A stretch of 64,000 nucleotides of DNA from Phanerodontia chrysosporium. Lineage: Eukaryota > Basidiomycota > Agaricomycetes > Polyporales > Phanerochaetaceae. A program made the position numbers and the translations under genes. This document shows positions 22,637 to 33,160 of the stretch, in pieces (position 1 is the stretch's first letter; each line of letters begins with the position of its first letter). The notes under the pieces were generated by a model. It saw only the letters and a program-made list of their open reading frames with translations. It was not told where the DNA came from and ran no database searches. The stretch is taken from NCBI GenBank assembly GCA_001910725.1, contig MJGA01000016.1, positions 372,001 through 436,000 on the forward strand, read 5' to 3'.

Positions 22637-23317
22637 GTCTTGAGGATGTCGGAGTCGATGAGCGAGGGTCACACCTTCCTGCTTTCCTGTCTGAGCGAGC
22701 GCTTAAGCGCCCAATAAGGTTCAAGGCGCTGGTGCGTGGCTGCAAAGCGTGGGAATGTACTGTATAGTTTTTGCCACGTGCGTGGCCTCGGCGGCTGCTC
22801 GGGATAAAGCGTGGGAATGATGCCCGCGTGAGGCAACTGATGTGCCTGGGAGAGCGCGGCGCGTCTCGCGTGTGCCATGCGGGGAGACTCTGCTTTCGGT
22901 GTTCCCTTTGTGCTCCTCCTCATTATCCTCCGGATGGGCACTCGCTTTATTCACTCGCTCTCAGCTCTCCATGTATCATCGCAATTGCTATCAGCAACCG
23001 GGAGATTTTCCTCGCCACGCGGTCAGCCAAGCTGACGATATTCCAGGCCCCCCTTGACCCAGCGAACCTGAAGCCCTTGTCATGCATTCGGTCTCTTGGT
23101 TTGTTTATGGACGACCCTTTGCTTCCCGTTCCTAAAGAGGCTTGGGCAAAGGCACACGGGCCATTTCCATTCATCAGCCGTGATACGAGCGGCATATAAA
23201 GGGCACGCCTGTTCGATAGAGCGAGCATAGCAACTCTCCCAGAGTTACTTGGAACTGCCCTTCGACCTTCCCGCAGCCCCGAGCCTTTCAGTCTTTACAC
23301 CTGTATCTATTGCTACT
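22637..23317. promoter_or_regulatory. Divergent promoter region (RPL31 / CFEM)
   Basis: The 681 bases lie between two outward-facing genes. A TATA box near the CFEM end is listed separately. The plus-strand open frame from 22771 is not supported by any domain. Confidence 0.45.
23195..23200 (+). promoter_or_regulatory. TATA box of the CFEM gene
   Basis: TATAAA preceded by GGCA and followed by GGGC lies 118 bases upstream of the CFEM start codon, a distance that fits a short leader. Confidence 0.5.
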
Positions 23318-23973
23318 ATGCGTTTCACGCTCGCCACTGTTCTCTTTGCTGGTGCTTTGTCCGCCAGCGCCGTGACGCTCCAGGCCCGGCAGTCCTTCCC
23401 TGGTAAGTCTGTGGTTCTCGCTGATCGCTGCAGTGCTGACCTGTACTCGCGCGTAGACTGCGCAAACTCCTGCGTTGTAAACCCTAAGAACACGTATGGC
23501 TGCAGCGCCGTCGACGATGGCTGCTTGTGCAGGAGCCAACAATACGTCGCCGACACTACGCAGTGCATTGTGAGCGCTTGCTCCGCAGCGGATGCCGCTA
23601 GCGCAGAGGCTCTTTCTCGTCAGCTGTGTGCAGCTGTTGTAAGTTCAAAAGTAGCCCCAACACGAAATAGCCAACTAATGTGTTCATGCAGGGAGTTACT
23701 CTGACTGCCACCCCGACACTTGCGCCGTCTGGCTCCGACACGTCTTCCAGTGGTCCCTCAACCTCTGCTCCTGCTCCTAGCTCCATTTCGCCGTCCGGTT
23801 CTGGCAGTGCTACCTCTGGCGCACCTACCACGTATGTCACTCTCGTGTCAACGGTTCTATGCTATTCTGACAAACACGTCTCTAGTACACAGACAACTAA
23901 TGGCGCCGTGTCCAACAACATCAATATCCTGGGCGCTGCTGCTGCCATGGTGGCTGCTGTTTTCACTCTCTGA
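23318..23973 (+). CDS. CFEM-domain GPI-anchored surface protein
   Basis: CFEM proteins are fungal extracellular proteins; some bind haem, others act in adhesion or pathogenesis. Exons 23318-23402, 23457-23638, 23692-23831 and 23886-23973 give 164 aa. A signal peptide (MRFTLATVLFAGALSASA) is followed by the CFEM domain starting QSFPDCANSC, with eight cysteines in the right order through SRQLC. An Asp (VDDGC) precedes the fourth cysteine, the position of the axial haem ligand in Csa2. A Ser/Thr/Pro linker and a C-terminal hydrophobic segment (INILGAAAAMVAAVFTL) predict a GPI anchor. Intron 1 is 54 nt and in frame, but removing it restores the cysteine spacing, so it is real. The local genome also encodes the GPI transfer subunit PIG-F. 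Confidence 0.9.
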
Positions 23974-24625
23974 GATTACCCGCACGATGGACTTGCAGTC
24001 TCTAGACAGTCCAGCACATCTTGCTTGTAGCGTTATATATGGCTCAATGGGCCCGACCCGGGCACGTTCTTTATACCTATTTGTATATAATTCTTGATAC
24101 CACGGATATACAGTTGCTTTCTCTTGCTCATGTTGCAGTCTATCCCGAACACTGTCGGCACCGTATCGGCATGACGGGGCGATTGCTGTGGGCAACTCGA
24201 ATGAAGCCATGTATTCTCACAGATCTTTTTCCGACAGCTTCTGTGCTCCCATCTCTGTCAGCGATCTCTCATGGGCGCACGGTAAGTGTCTAGTGTTGTT
24301 GCGCGTATCTTGCGGTCTGACAAGGGACAGAGGACAGGTGGCATCAGCAACGTTCGTCCCTTCGAGTCCCGACTGTCCCTCCTCTCGCTATGAAATAATT
24401 TCTGCACTATAGTCCTCCACAGTACAAAGGCTTGCGACCCGAGAAGATGCGCTCCTCGTATGAGGAGCAGCTAGTGACGGCAGAATAGTTACAAGAGGGC
24501 TCCGCACGCGCCATGGTCAAGCTGACGCAAATGACATCGACGGTGCACCGGTGAGCATCGAGCATATATGTACCGAAGTCATGTCCACCCGCATCCTAAC
24601 AACTCACGCTTCGAATATACAGAAC
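23974..24625. other. Intergenic
   Basis: This contains the CFEM 3' flank and the upstream region of the NmrA-like locus. I see no gene or repeat. Confidence 0.5.
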
Positions 24626-25729
24626 ATGACAACAACCACGGACACATCCTACCCTTTGCAGCACATCGCGGTCTTCGGGACCGGCCAGGTGGGACGGTCC
24701 ATCCTGAAGGCGCTCCTGCACCCGGTCGTGCCAGGCTATAGGCCGACCGTGCACGCGTTCGTGCTCCCCGGTGGCCAGGCAGACAAAATTCGCGGCCTCT
24801 CCGACGCGCTGCAAGTGCACGAGATTGACTTTGCGCGCGGGGGCCCGCGCTCGTGGACGCGTTGCGTGGCATCGACGCGATCGTCTCTGCGCTCGACGGG
24901 AAGGGCATCGACGCGCAGTATGCGATCCTCGATGCCGCGGCGCAGGCGGGCGTGCGGCGGTTCTTCCCCTCTGAGTATGGCTTCCGCCAGGTGTACCGCG
25001 CGCCAGGCGATGCTGGAGGTCGCATACATCCGGTGAGTGCTCGGATGTCTTTTGCTGATAGTACCAGGTGCTGAATGGCGTGCAGCTCGACGATGAGAAG
25101 ATTCGGTTCGCGGTGACGTTGATGCTGCATCCCGCTGTGAATGCCGGCAAGCTCATGTACACAATTGTGAATTGCGGCGACTTCTACAATCAGGTGAGAC
25201 TCGCACCGTGCATACGCTTCGCAGACGTGTCCTGATCACCCCAGATTAGCCAGCAGAGACGTGGTGGTATCCGTTCATGGACCTGTCACGCTCGTCCTAC
25301 GAGGTTCCGGTAGTGGGCGATGGCGAGGCACTCGTGGACTGGGCGCACCTGGACGACCTCGCGAACTACGTCTGCGCGATGCTCGCCAAGCCAGCACTGT
25401 CTGCGAATCGGACTCTCAACGTGCCTAGCGTGACGTGCTCGCAGAACGCGACGGTGGACGCACTCCGCAAGCACGCAGCGCGGCCCGTGCACCCGCGGCA
25501 TATTACGCTCGAGGACGCACATCGCTTCGTCGCCGACCCCGTGTCGGCGCCGCAGGAGCTCAAAGACAGCACACGATTCCCTCCGGACTACTGATTCGTG
25601 GTGAAGACCACGCAGGGGACTGGGCGCGGCATGCACCCAAGACCTGAGTTGCACAATGCGCTGTTCCCGGAGGTGAAGCCGACGAGCTTCGAGGACTACT
25701 TTGCGCATGTGTTCAGCCAACAACGGTAG
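24626..25729 (+). pseudogene. NmrA-like / isoflavone-reductase-like NAD(P)-binding gene, broken
   Basis: The N-terminus has a Rossmann motif (IAVFGTGQVGRSILKALL), then DALRGIDAIVSALDGKGID, VRRFFPSEYGFRQVYRAPGD, MYTIVNCGDFYNQ, WWYPFMDLS and DWAHLDDLANYVCAML, all typical of atypical SDR NmrA-like proteins. Two breaks are visible. A one-base frame change lies near 24840 inside a GC run (gcgcgggggcccgcg). An in-frame TGA at 25592-25594 follows FPPDY, after which homologous-looking sequence (FVVKTTQGTGRGMHP...SFEDYFAHVF) continues to TAG at 25727-25729; TGG would be expected at the stop. Introns near 25036-25070 and 25197-25259 are needed. It is either a recent pseudogene or a sequence with errors. 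Confidence 0.75.
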
Positions 25730-25897
25730 TGAACAATTGCACAGATATAGCACACGCTACATACAAGAGGGATGGTAATCTACAGGTTACGAAAGCATGC
25801 ATAGCTAAGCCGACAAACGTGTCTCGAAGGCAAGTGAAAGGAGTCCGTCCAACAGTCCGTAGTAAAGAAGGTTGTGCTCCACGAAGACCGTCTTAGA

Positions 25898-27355
25898 CTA
25901 GCGCGTCTTTGCTCTCGCCGCCAGTTTTCCCGTGGCCATGGCCATCGAAGTCGGAGAAGGGATCGTCCCCTTGAGTGTGTCCTCATCGATATCGCGCTCG
26001 TGGCCAGCCGAGTACGCGTCTGTCTTGCCAAACTGAGGTGGGGTCCAGGAGGGGGCGCATAAGTTTGCTGAGGCGCATCGTATGCCATGTAGGGCGGGTT
26101 GTAGTGATCCGGGAATTGTGGCTCCTGTACACGATTCTGCGCGGCGGGTGTACGAGCAGCGTTAACCGGCGAGGTAGGGTCGAGACATTGGTGATAGTAG
26201 GCGAAGGCGATTGCGATGAAGAAGCCAGATATCACTGAGGTGCACGTCAGAAGGCTTTCTAATCCAACTGAGGAAATGTAGCCAACCGATTGTAATGAGA
26301 AGCGAGATAATCTCGCTGAAAGAGTCGTGATTCCAAGCGTCCTTACAGACTGCGTGCGGAGTGAGCGAGTGCACACAAGTGGAATGGCCGACACTCACAT
26401 TCAGCAGCTTCTTCTGCAGTAAGCTTGTCGTGTACCGTAGGTCCCCATATCCCAAACCTCTGTTAAAGCATAAATAGACGTCTTCGACGACTAACAAAGC
26501 ACGTACGAAAACAACATCCTCTCCCTGAGCAATCTGCGTACACTCGCTAATGAGGTCATTCTGAATAGACGTGGTGAACAACAGCCAACATCTCAGAGCG
26601 TGAGAACTGACCTTGAAGGTGAAATGCGTGATTGTCCTCATGAAGCCTGCGGCTACCACCACGAGCCCGCTCAAGATGGAAGAATAAGTGTATAGTCGGA
26701 CAAGAAGGAGCGTTTGCTAGAAGGCAACGTCAGCGATTGTCTCTCTGCATGGAAGGTCAACCTGGCGTACCATGACAGCAGCAATTACACCGAACAGCTC
26801 GATGATACATGCCGCCATGTATAGTGAACCCAGCACTATATCCAGAGTTGCGAACTTTGGCTTGGCATCTAGCATGAGGAAGTTACATCACAGGCTAAGA
26901 TCCCGCATAGGTAGCACTTACGGTTCTCGTCAACGTTAATGTCCTGAAACGCGCCGATCTGTTGGCAGCAGGATTAACTTGGCACTATCGGACAGATCGA
27001 GAACAACATACCGCCCTGGGCGCTGTCAGTGAAAGATTTGCAATGGAATACGAGAAACTCACCACACCAAGGTCCAGCCTGCGGATATCAAACCAGCTGC
27101 GAGAAGCACGCATGAGAGACCGCTGCTCGATGGTAGACGCGTAGGACGCACTGAGTACCACAACAGGCCGAAGGCTCGACTTGTACACTCGCGAAACCAT
27201 GGTGTAAGGAGGGCGAGAATCTGTATCGCGGGGAACGAATTTATATGTCAAGCGTGATCACGAGGAACAAGTTGCGAGGACAACAGGTGAATCTACGAGG
27301 TCGAGGAGCTATGACAACGAGTACACGCACTCGGGGGTGGCGGACGGTAACTCAT
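25898..27355 (-). CDS. Four-TM membrane protein of unknown function, many small exons
   Basis: Exons 27355-27331, 27220-27187, 27122-27063, 27015-27012, 26958-26922, 26869-26771, 26716-26612, 26560-26507, 26459-26399, 26349-26287 and 26234-25898 give about 292 aa. The N-terminus is Pro-rich (MSYRPPPPNSRPPYT). Four helices follow: LSCVLLAAGLISAGWTLV, LDIVLGSLYMAACIIELFG, YSSILSGLVVVAAGFM and IISLLITIVISGFFIAIAF. Between helices 3 and 4 is a soluble loop, NDLISECTQIAQGEDVVFRF. The C-terminal tail is Pro/Tyr/Gln-rich (HYNPPYMAYDAPQQTYAPPP) and cytosolic-like. The layout recalls tetraspan proteins but lacks a CCG motif. Two opposite single-base frame changes are needed, near 26821 (extra base) and near 26055 (missing base in a C run); the total is still divisible by three. 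I do not recognise the family. Confidence 0.65.
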
Positions 27356-28481
27356 GTTGTAGGGCTGGTGCTCGCAACAATTGAAGTTGGAAGCTTGGAA
27401 TGTCGTGTAGTGTGGTCGTTAGTGGTCGTGCACAGGAGGTGTGGTCGGAGCCTTATGAGCGCAGCGTGAATCCCGCGCGGCAGCAGTGCCCTGACCTCAT
27501 ACGGGCTCCGGCGCTTGCCGAACCGCTGCGGGGAAGGCCTAAAACGGTAACTCCTGTAGTTCACGCTGCACAGCTCCGGACAGCTATCCCAGGCTTCCTG
27601 AGATGGCTGGCACAGCCCCGCAGCAGAGCGACGAGAACTTATGGCCAAGATGACCGAGACCAATGCGATGGAACATTCCTCAAGGTCGGTAGGGTGGTTT
27701 GTCGCGTCCACTGAAGCATGGCTAGTGTCGGGATGTAAAGTGCTTTCTCAGACCAACAAATGGCCCAGTACCCGAAATTTCGACGTCGTTGTTCCAAAGG
27801 ATTCCGTTATAATGGAAAGGTCCGCTGATATTGACGCGACACCACGAATTGTAACCAGTACCATTGCCGACCACAGACGTATTGGATGAAACCGAACAAT
27901 TGCACGTCCTAGCTGTACCCGTGTCGATGCATTTGTCCAGGGACTGCCTGAGGATTTCCACAGGAAACGAGGGTAAAGCGTGAGGCCTTGGATGCATGAG
28001 GGCGGGAGGGAGACTACTTTGGACGCAAGATTCCCACGCCTTGCGCGCTTCATCGGACGATGCCGACAGCTTGATAGTACCATCAAGCCACCACTCACTG
28101 GCGCTTAGCAGGTGCGTTCAGTAACACCGTCGGCGTCGGCAGCAGGATCCTCAAGACAAGGTAAGGCGAGACTATGCTCGTCCGTTTCATGACAGCTGAC
28201 ATATTTGCCCCATTCTAGGTAAATCTCCTTTCCCCGTCACTTAACGTGGGTATATTCCGCGCTGCGAGTCTGGGTGACTTCATGGAGGCGGTCCAACGGT
28301 GGAGGTTTTGTGCGGAAGGCCAAATGATGGGAAGAGAGGGCTGGTGATTGAGACACGGAGTGTCAGGCAAGAAGGAGCGGATTTTGAGGATTACAGGAGT
28401 AGGATGGGATGAAGTCACCCGGACATGGCCCAGTCAGTACTCTTCCTTAGACCGCAATACTGAATGCTGCTCTCTAGTAAA
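27356..28481. other. Intergenic, possible gene remnant on the minus strand
   Basis: This 1.1-kb stretch lies between the divergent four-TM and RPL34 genes. A minus-strand frame at 27722-28100 contains a short F-box-like string (LPSFPVEILRQSLDKC) but no start, introns or continuation I can support. It may be a relic or chance. Confidence 0.4.
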
Positions 28482-28943
28482 ATGGCCCAACGCGTCACCC
28501 TCCGCAAGCGCACGCCATACAACACCACTTCCAACCGCCGACGGGTTGTGAAGACTCCTGGTGGCAAGCTTGTCTACCAGCACCTCAAGAAGCTCCCTTC
28601 GGCGCCCAAGTGCGGTGACTGTGGCATCAAGCTGCCCGGTGTAAGCACTCTTGTGCACTGCAGATAGGACTGTAATTAACCTAACTCCAATCTCCAGATC
28701 CCCGCCCTCCGCCCCCGCCAGTACGCGACCATCTCCAAGACCAAGAAGACTGTTCGCCGGGCGTACGGTGGCTCGCGGTGCGGTGACTGCGTCAAGCAGA
28801 GGTAAGTTACGGTTTGGCAGGAAGGCCTTGATTTGAGACTTAACGCCACTATTCATAGGATCCTCCGCGCTTTCTTGGTTGAGGAGGCCAAGATCGTGAA
28901 GAAGGTCATCAAGCAGCAGCAGAAGCCCGCTGGCCGCAAGTAA
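28482..28943 (+). CDS. RPL34: 60S ribosomal protein eL34
   Basis: Exons 28482-28640, 28698-28801 and 28859-28943 give 115 aa. The sequence MAQRVTLRKRTPYNTTSNR, the zinc-ribbon cysteines (KCGDCGIKLPG and RCGDCVKQR), and the basic C-terminus VKKVIKQQQKPAGRK match eL34 over its full length. A pyrimidine/TAG string just upstream of the ATG (ctctctag) could be the acceptor of a 5'-UTR intron, common for ribosomal protein genes, but this is not proven. Confidence 0.95.
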
Positions 28944-29476
28944 ACTGCTACTTGTCTCTGCCTGCTTCTCTTTCTCTGCGGCTGTATGGTCCTGCACGAC
29001 GCGAGGGTAATGGATGGTTGTCCTGTTATACCTCGGCCGATTATATACTATGGCGACGACATGCTCTCCTCCACGCTTTCTCTATCGCAATCGCATGCAC
29101 CTCTGTATTCCACTTCCTGTTCTCTTTGAAGACGACAAAACATTGACCGGGCAGGTCAATATGGAATTGTTATAGGCGTGACGATAGGTCGCCAGTTCAT
29201 TTTAAGCACTCGGTCACATCCTTGCGACTCATAAGCCTTCTTCCATCCTCTCGCCGACTGCGTACACTGCGGGTGGAGCCGTCTCGCTAGAATTAGTGCC
29301 AGGTATTCTGGCTGCTGCGTTTGCATTCGCCCGACGCTCTGCCGTCCAATGGCATTCGGACGCCGGAAGACCGATCCGCAGGGCACTTGGCTGACTCGGC
29401 CACACGCAGGTCTTCACTCCTGCCCATAAAGTCTACCAAGCTATCCGGTCCAGATTGCACGCTCTGAACATCGGCC
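28944..29476. other. Intergenic
   Basis: This contains the RPL34 3' flank and PHO13 promoter. Minus-strand frames at 29156-29632 are antisense or chance frames. Nothing else is visible. Confidence 0.5.
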
Positions 29477-30655
29477 ATGGCACAGAAACTCTCCACAGAC
29501 GAACACTACAAGAAGCTCATAGACCAGTATGACACCTGGCTCTTTGACTGCGACGGTGTGCTCTGGGAGGGGAACCGCTTGATTCCAGGCGCGACGGATG
29601 TGCTCGCGTACCTGCGCAAGCTCGGTACGCACCTTACACCATTCTGCACGATCCTGTGCCTCCTAATCAAACCTATCCGACAAGGAAAGTCTGTGCTCTT
29701 TGTGACGAACAACGCGACGCAGTCGCGTAAGAGCTACAAGTCCAAGTTCGACAAGCTTGGCGTTGAGGCCCATGTCGTGCGTGCCCCGCTCTCTTGCTGT
29801 TTCTGCACCTTCGGCTCACCTCCTCGCTATGCAGGATGAGATCTTTGGCTCAGCGTACGCGGCTGCCGTGTACATATCCACGGTGTTGAACTTCCCGAAG
29901 GACAAGAAGGTGTACGTCGTGGGCATGTCTGGCATCGAGGAGGAGCTGCGTGAAGAAGGGATCTCGTTCCTCGGCGGCACAGTACGTCCATCCCCCTTCG
30001 AATCCCCGCCTGACCATTGACAAGCGTCCGCTCAGGATCCCGAAGACAACACACTAGCACCCTTCAGCCTCGAGCACTGGACGCCGGACCCCGCGGTCGG
30101 CGCCGTCCTGTGCGGTTTGGACACGTCGATGAACTACACGAAGCTGTCTAAGGCGTTCCAATACCTCCTCAGCAACCCTGAGTGCAAGTTCCTTGCGACA
30201 AATGGCGATAGCACGTACCCGACGGCGCACGGCCTGCTGCCCGGCGCTGGCGCATGCGCCGCTCCGATCATCACCGCGCTGGGGCGCGAGCCGCTGAGCA
30301 TCGGCAAGCCTGCGGGCACGATGCTCGAGTGCATCAAGGCCAAGTAAGTTTCCGTGGGCCCCGCTGCACGCTCCGGCACTCTGACGGAAATGAGCAGACA
30401 CGACTTCGACCCCAAACGGACAATCATGGTGGGAGACCGACTGAACACGGACATCGAGTTCGGGAAGAACGGCGGCCTGGCGACATTGCTCGTCCTCACG
30501 GGTGCGTGCATGTGGTGCTCTTTCTGCGGTGGCCCGGATCCTGATGCCTCACCGCAGGAATTACCAAGGAGCAAGAAGTGTTTGGTCCGAGGCCATCGCC
30601 CACAGTGCCAGACTTCGTGACCCAGTCTATCGGCGACCTCCGCGTTCTGATGTGA
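29477..30655 (+). CDS. PHO13: 4-nitrophenylphosphatase / phosphoglycolate phosphatase (HAD-IIA)
   Basis: These enzymes detoxify 2-phosphoglycolate and related side products of metabolism in the cytosol. Exons 29477-29624, 29685-29776, 29835-29981, 30036-30343, 30398-30501 and 30558-30655 give 298 aa. HAD motif I is [11 protein letters not shown] (nucleophile Asp, acid/base Asp two residues on), motif II is [12 protein letters not shown], the motif III lysine is in IGKPAGTML, and motif IV is [15 protein letters not shown]. The C2-type cap contains the segment beginning [15 protein letters not shown] and [12 protein letters not shown]. Length and motif order are standard for the family. All phases agree. 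Confidence 0.93.
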
Positions 30656-30897
30656 GATTGGGTTGACAGGTCGAATCAGGATATTCGGACGGCGAACATA
30701 GATGTATGCCAACTGTGGACAGCCATTAGATGTATTAGATGAGGAGAAAGTATTTACGCTAGGTTACGGCGGGACGGTGTCGTGCGCGTGACGCTCGGCC
30801 TATTGGCTTTTCTTCTTGTTCTTCTTTGACGATTTTGTGGTTCGTTCGTCGTTGCGTCGAGCAGTAATACCAAGATCGATGACTTCTTTCAAACTGC

Positions 30898-32009
30898 TCA
30901 CCCCAAGGCCCATAGTGATCCAAGGATGTAGCCTCCGATCGCGCCCCAAGCTGGTGTCAGCGGCCATGCCTGCGGGTGGTGAGCATACCGATTCTGAGGT
31001 TCATTTTCGAAGGTCGGACGCACCTGCCACGGACGGTCCCAATCGAGTCCAATGGGAATCACGCCAGTCCAACAACCTAAAAAGGTGCCAACGGCGGGGT
31101 ATACGAGCGCGCGTTCGACCGGTGTCCGCGGGCTACAGCAGCAGTAAGGTTTAACGGAAGGTGCACACCACGGAAATGGAATGGCGCGACTCACGCGAGC
31201 TCGGCGAACAGCCGCACCCAGGTCAGACGTCGGACAAGAGATTCTGTATCCGCCTTGAAGGTAGGAGCTCCGAGGGCATAGACAGGAGTATAGACGGTCA
31301 AGAGCGCCAACATGAGCGACAGGAGATAGGTCTGCAATACATAACTTGACGGGTAATTAGTATATCCTGTCGCCTCGGAACGCTGCAGGGCTCACCTTGT
31401 CGAATGGGCACCGAACAGTATCAGAACGACGTGGTATGCCACGGAAGCGGCTAGCGTCGCCAAGACAGCCCAACCGTTGGCCTAAGGGACGAGCAGACGA
31501 TCAAACAATTGGGCAAGGGGCAGATTTCTGTGGGGGCTCACGTTGGCCTTCTGGCGGTCCCATTCCTTCTGCTTCATTACACGCTCAGCTTTCTGTGCGT
31601 CAGTCTCGAGCGACTGCCCGTCTTCGGTCTTCGGAATCGGCGGGAGGGTGGCTTCGAGCCTCCATTCGCGCAGCCAGCCGGCCCACCAGAGCTGCAGCAC
31701 GAAGCAGCCGAAACACATCCACGCCAGCGTGCGTGCCGGGTTCTCCGTAAGCATGGTCAACGCGTCTTTGCGCGGTCTGTGACGCGCTGCCGAGGGGGAA
31801 GAGAGGTCGGCAAACGCAGAGCGGGGCAGTATCAGTGCGGTGAACGCGAGAAGGCTCGTGTGGACGCCAACGATGGACGTGTACCGCGCATAGGGAAAGA
31901 ACGCGTTCTGCGAGGGCACAGGAGCGTCAGTGCGCGGCGGCGGTGCAGACGACGAGGCTGAAGATGTCTTTGCGGTTCCCTTCGCAGCTTTGGCTTTCTG
32001 AATGGCCAT
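30898..32009 (-). CDS. GPI11: GPI-anchor biosynthesis protein PIG-F / Gpi11
   Basis: PIG-F stabilises the enzymes that add phosphoethanolamine to GPI mannoses in the ER membrane. Exons 32009-31542, 31481-31396, 31344-31195, 31132-31024 and 30969-30898 give 294 aa. Hydrophobic helices occur throughout (TSLLAFTALILPRSAFA, TLAWMCFGCFVLQLWWAGW, VLATLAASVAYHVVLILFGA, LLSLMLALLTVYTPVYALG, ALVYPAVGTFLGCWTGVIP). The family signature is in the last exons: GLDWDRPWQAWPLTPAWGA, then IGGYILG. The acceptor of intron 2 is placed at 31345 so that SYVLQTYLLSL stays in frame. The stop at 30898 overlaps a possible donor, so a short extra Lys-rich exon is an alternative. An upstream in-frame ATG at 32084 is less likely. 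Confidence 0.9.
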
Positions 32010-33160
32010 GTTCAGACGCGGGGACGGCTGCGGGCCTCGCGCAGAGGCAAGGAGCGGGAGGAGAGCAAGCCGCACCAGGCTCAAAGCCTCCTCGCGTCAC
32101 CAGCAGGCGCCAATCAGCAGCATTATGGGCGTTTGTGGGCTCGAGCGCCCAGCGCCTGAGAAAGTTCGAACACGGGCCCGTCGCATGTCGATCGCATCCT
32201 CCTCCTCCCCATCTCTGCCGACCCTTCGAACCCCTGCCAGCCCACAAAACACTGCTGCTCGAATCTTCTACTCCCGACGAAGCCTGTCTCGGACTATGCG
32301 GCTTTTCTGACCGTCACAAGCGCGAACTTGAGTGCCGACATATCCGGCAACGGGCCTGGTCATACGACTCCAGCACTACCCGCTGGTCCTCGTTCGCATA
32401 TGCTCTGTGTTGCTCCCCTGCCGTGAATCAGGCGTGCGGAGCTTGTTGTGGGGTCTTTTTGTCGAGCGTGAGCATTTCTTCTCTGACTTGCGCGGATGGT
32501 CACGAGCCCACGCTCAACCGGAGAGTATCCTCCCCAGTTTACACGAACGCATGGCCGCATGGAGCGAAAAGGAGAAATTAATTGGTGGCAGAGAACGTGC
32601 ATTTTGCGTACTCCGCAGGTCAATTCGGCTCCATCGTATGGACGCCAGAGGACTAGTGGGACTTGCCTTGCACCTGTCGGACAACGCCGAGGTGCAAACC
32701 CGCAGCGGCCCGCTGCCCTGGTCTTTGCTTTCCTTGGTGAGTCAGTGCAGCCGCGCTACTAGACTCAAGCGTTAGCACACCAGCGGAACGCTTGTCCGCA
32801 GCCCTGCAGACCCCTTCCCAGGGTGCCACGATCGGTCGAACTGGTACCGGCATCGATATCCTTGCCTGCAGGCAGGGCAAGCAATGTCCACCATTACTAC
32901 GAAGCCTCGACCGATGCACACGCCCCAAAGACATATACGGTATGTTTCCCGACACGTCAGCTCGAATACATGGCACGGTCTATAAATTCGCTCGGACAGC
33001 AGTCTGTAAAACTATTCTTCCAACAGGCACGTCTGTCACAGGTCTTGACGATCGCATTACAGGGGCTCGGCGGCCCTTCATTGTTTTGCGTGCTTAGGCG
33101 TAAGTGGTCTCCGCCCTGGTGACTTATGACTCCTCTGCGTAGTCGCCCTGTCCCGCGTCA
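32010..33160. other. Intergenic, no gene seen
   Basis: This 1.15-kb stretch lies upstream of PIG-F and downstream of the transaldolase-like gene. The largest plus-strand open frame (31943-32581) overlaps the PIG-F exon and looks like a shadow. No domain, RNA gene or repeat is visible. Confidence 0.5.

Noticed and set aside
27722..28100. F-box-like fragment (LPSFPVEILRQS) on the minus strand
   Set aside because: Only about 15 residues resemble an F-box and no start, exon chain or repeats follow; kept only as a possible relic.
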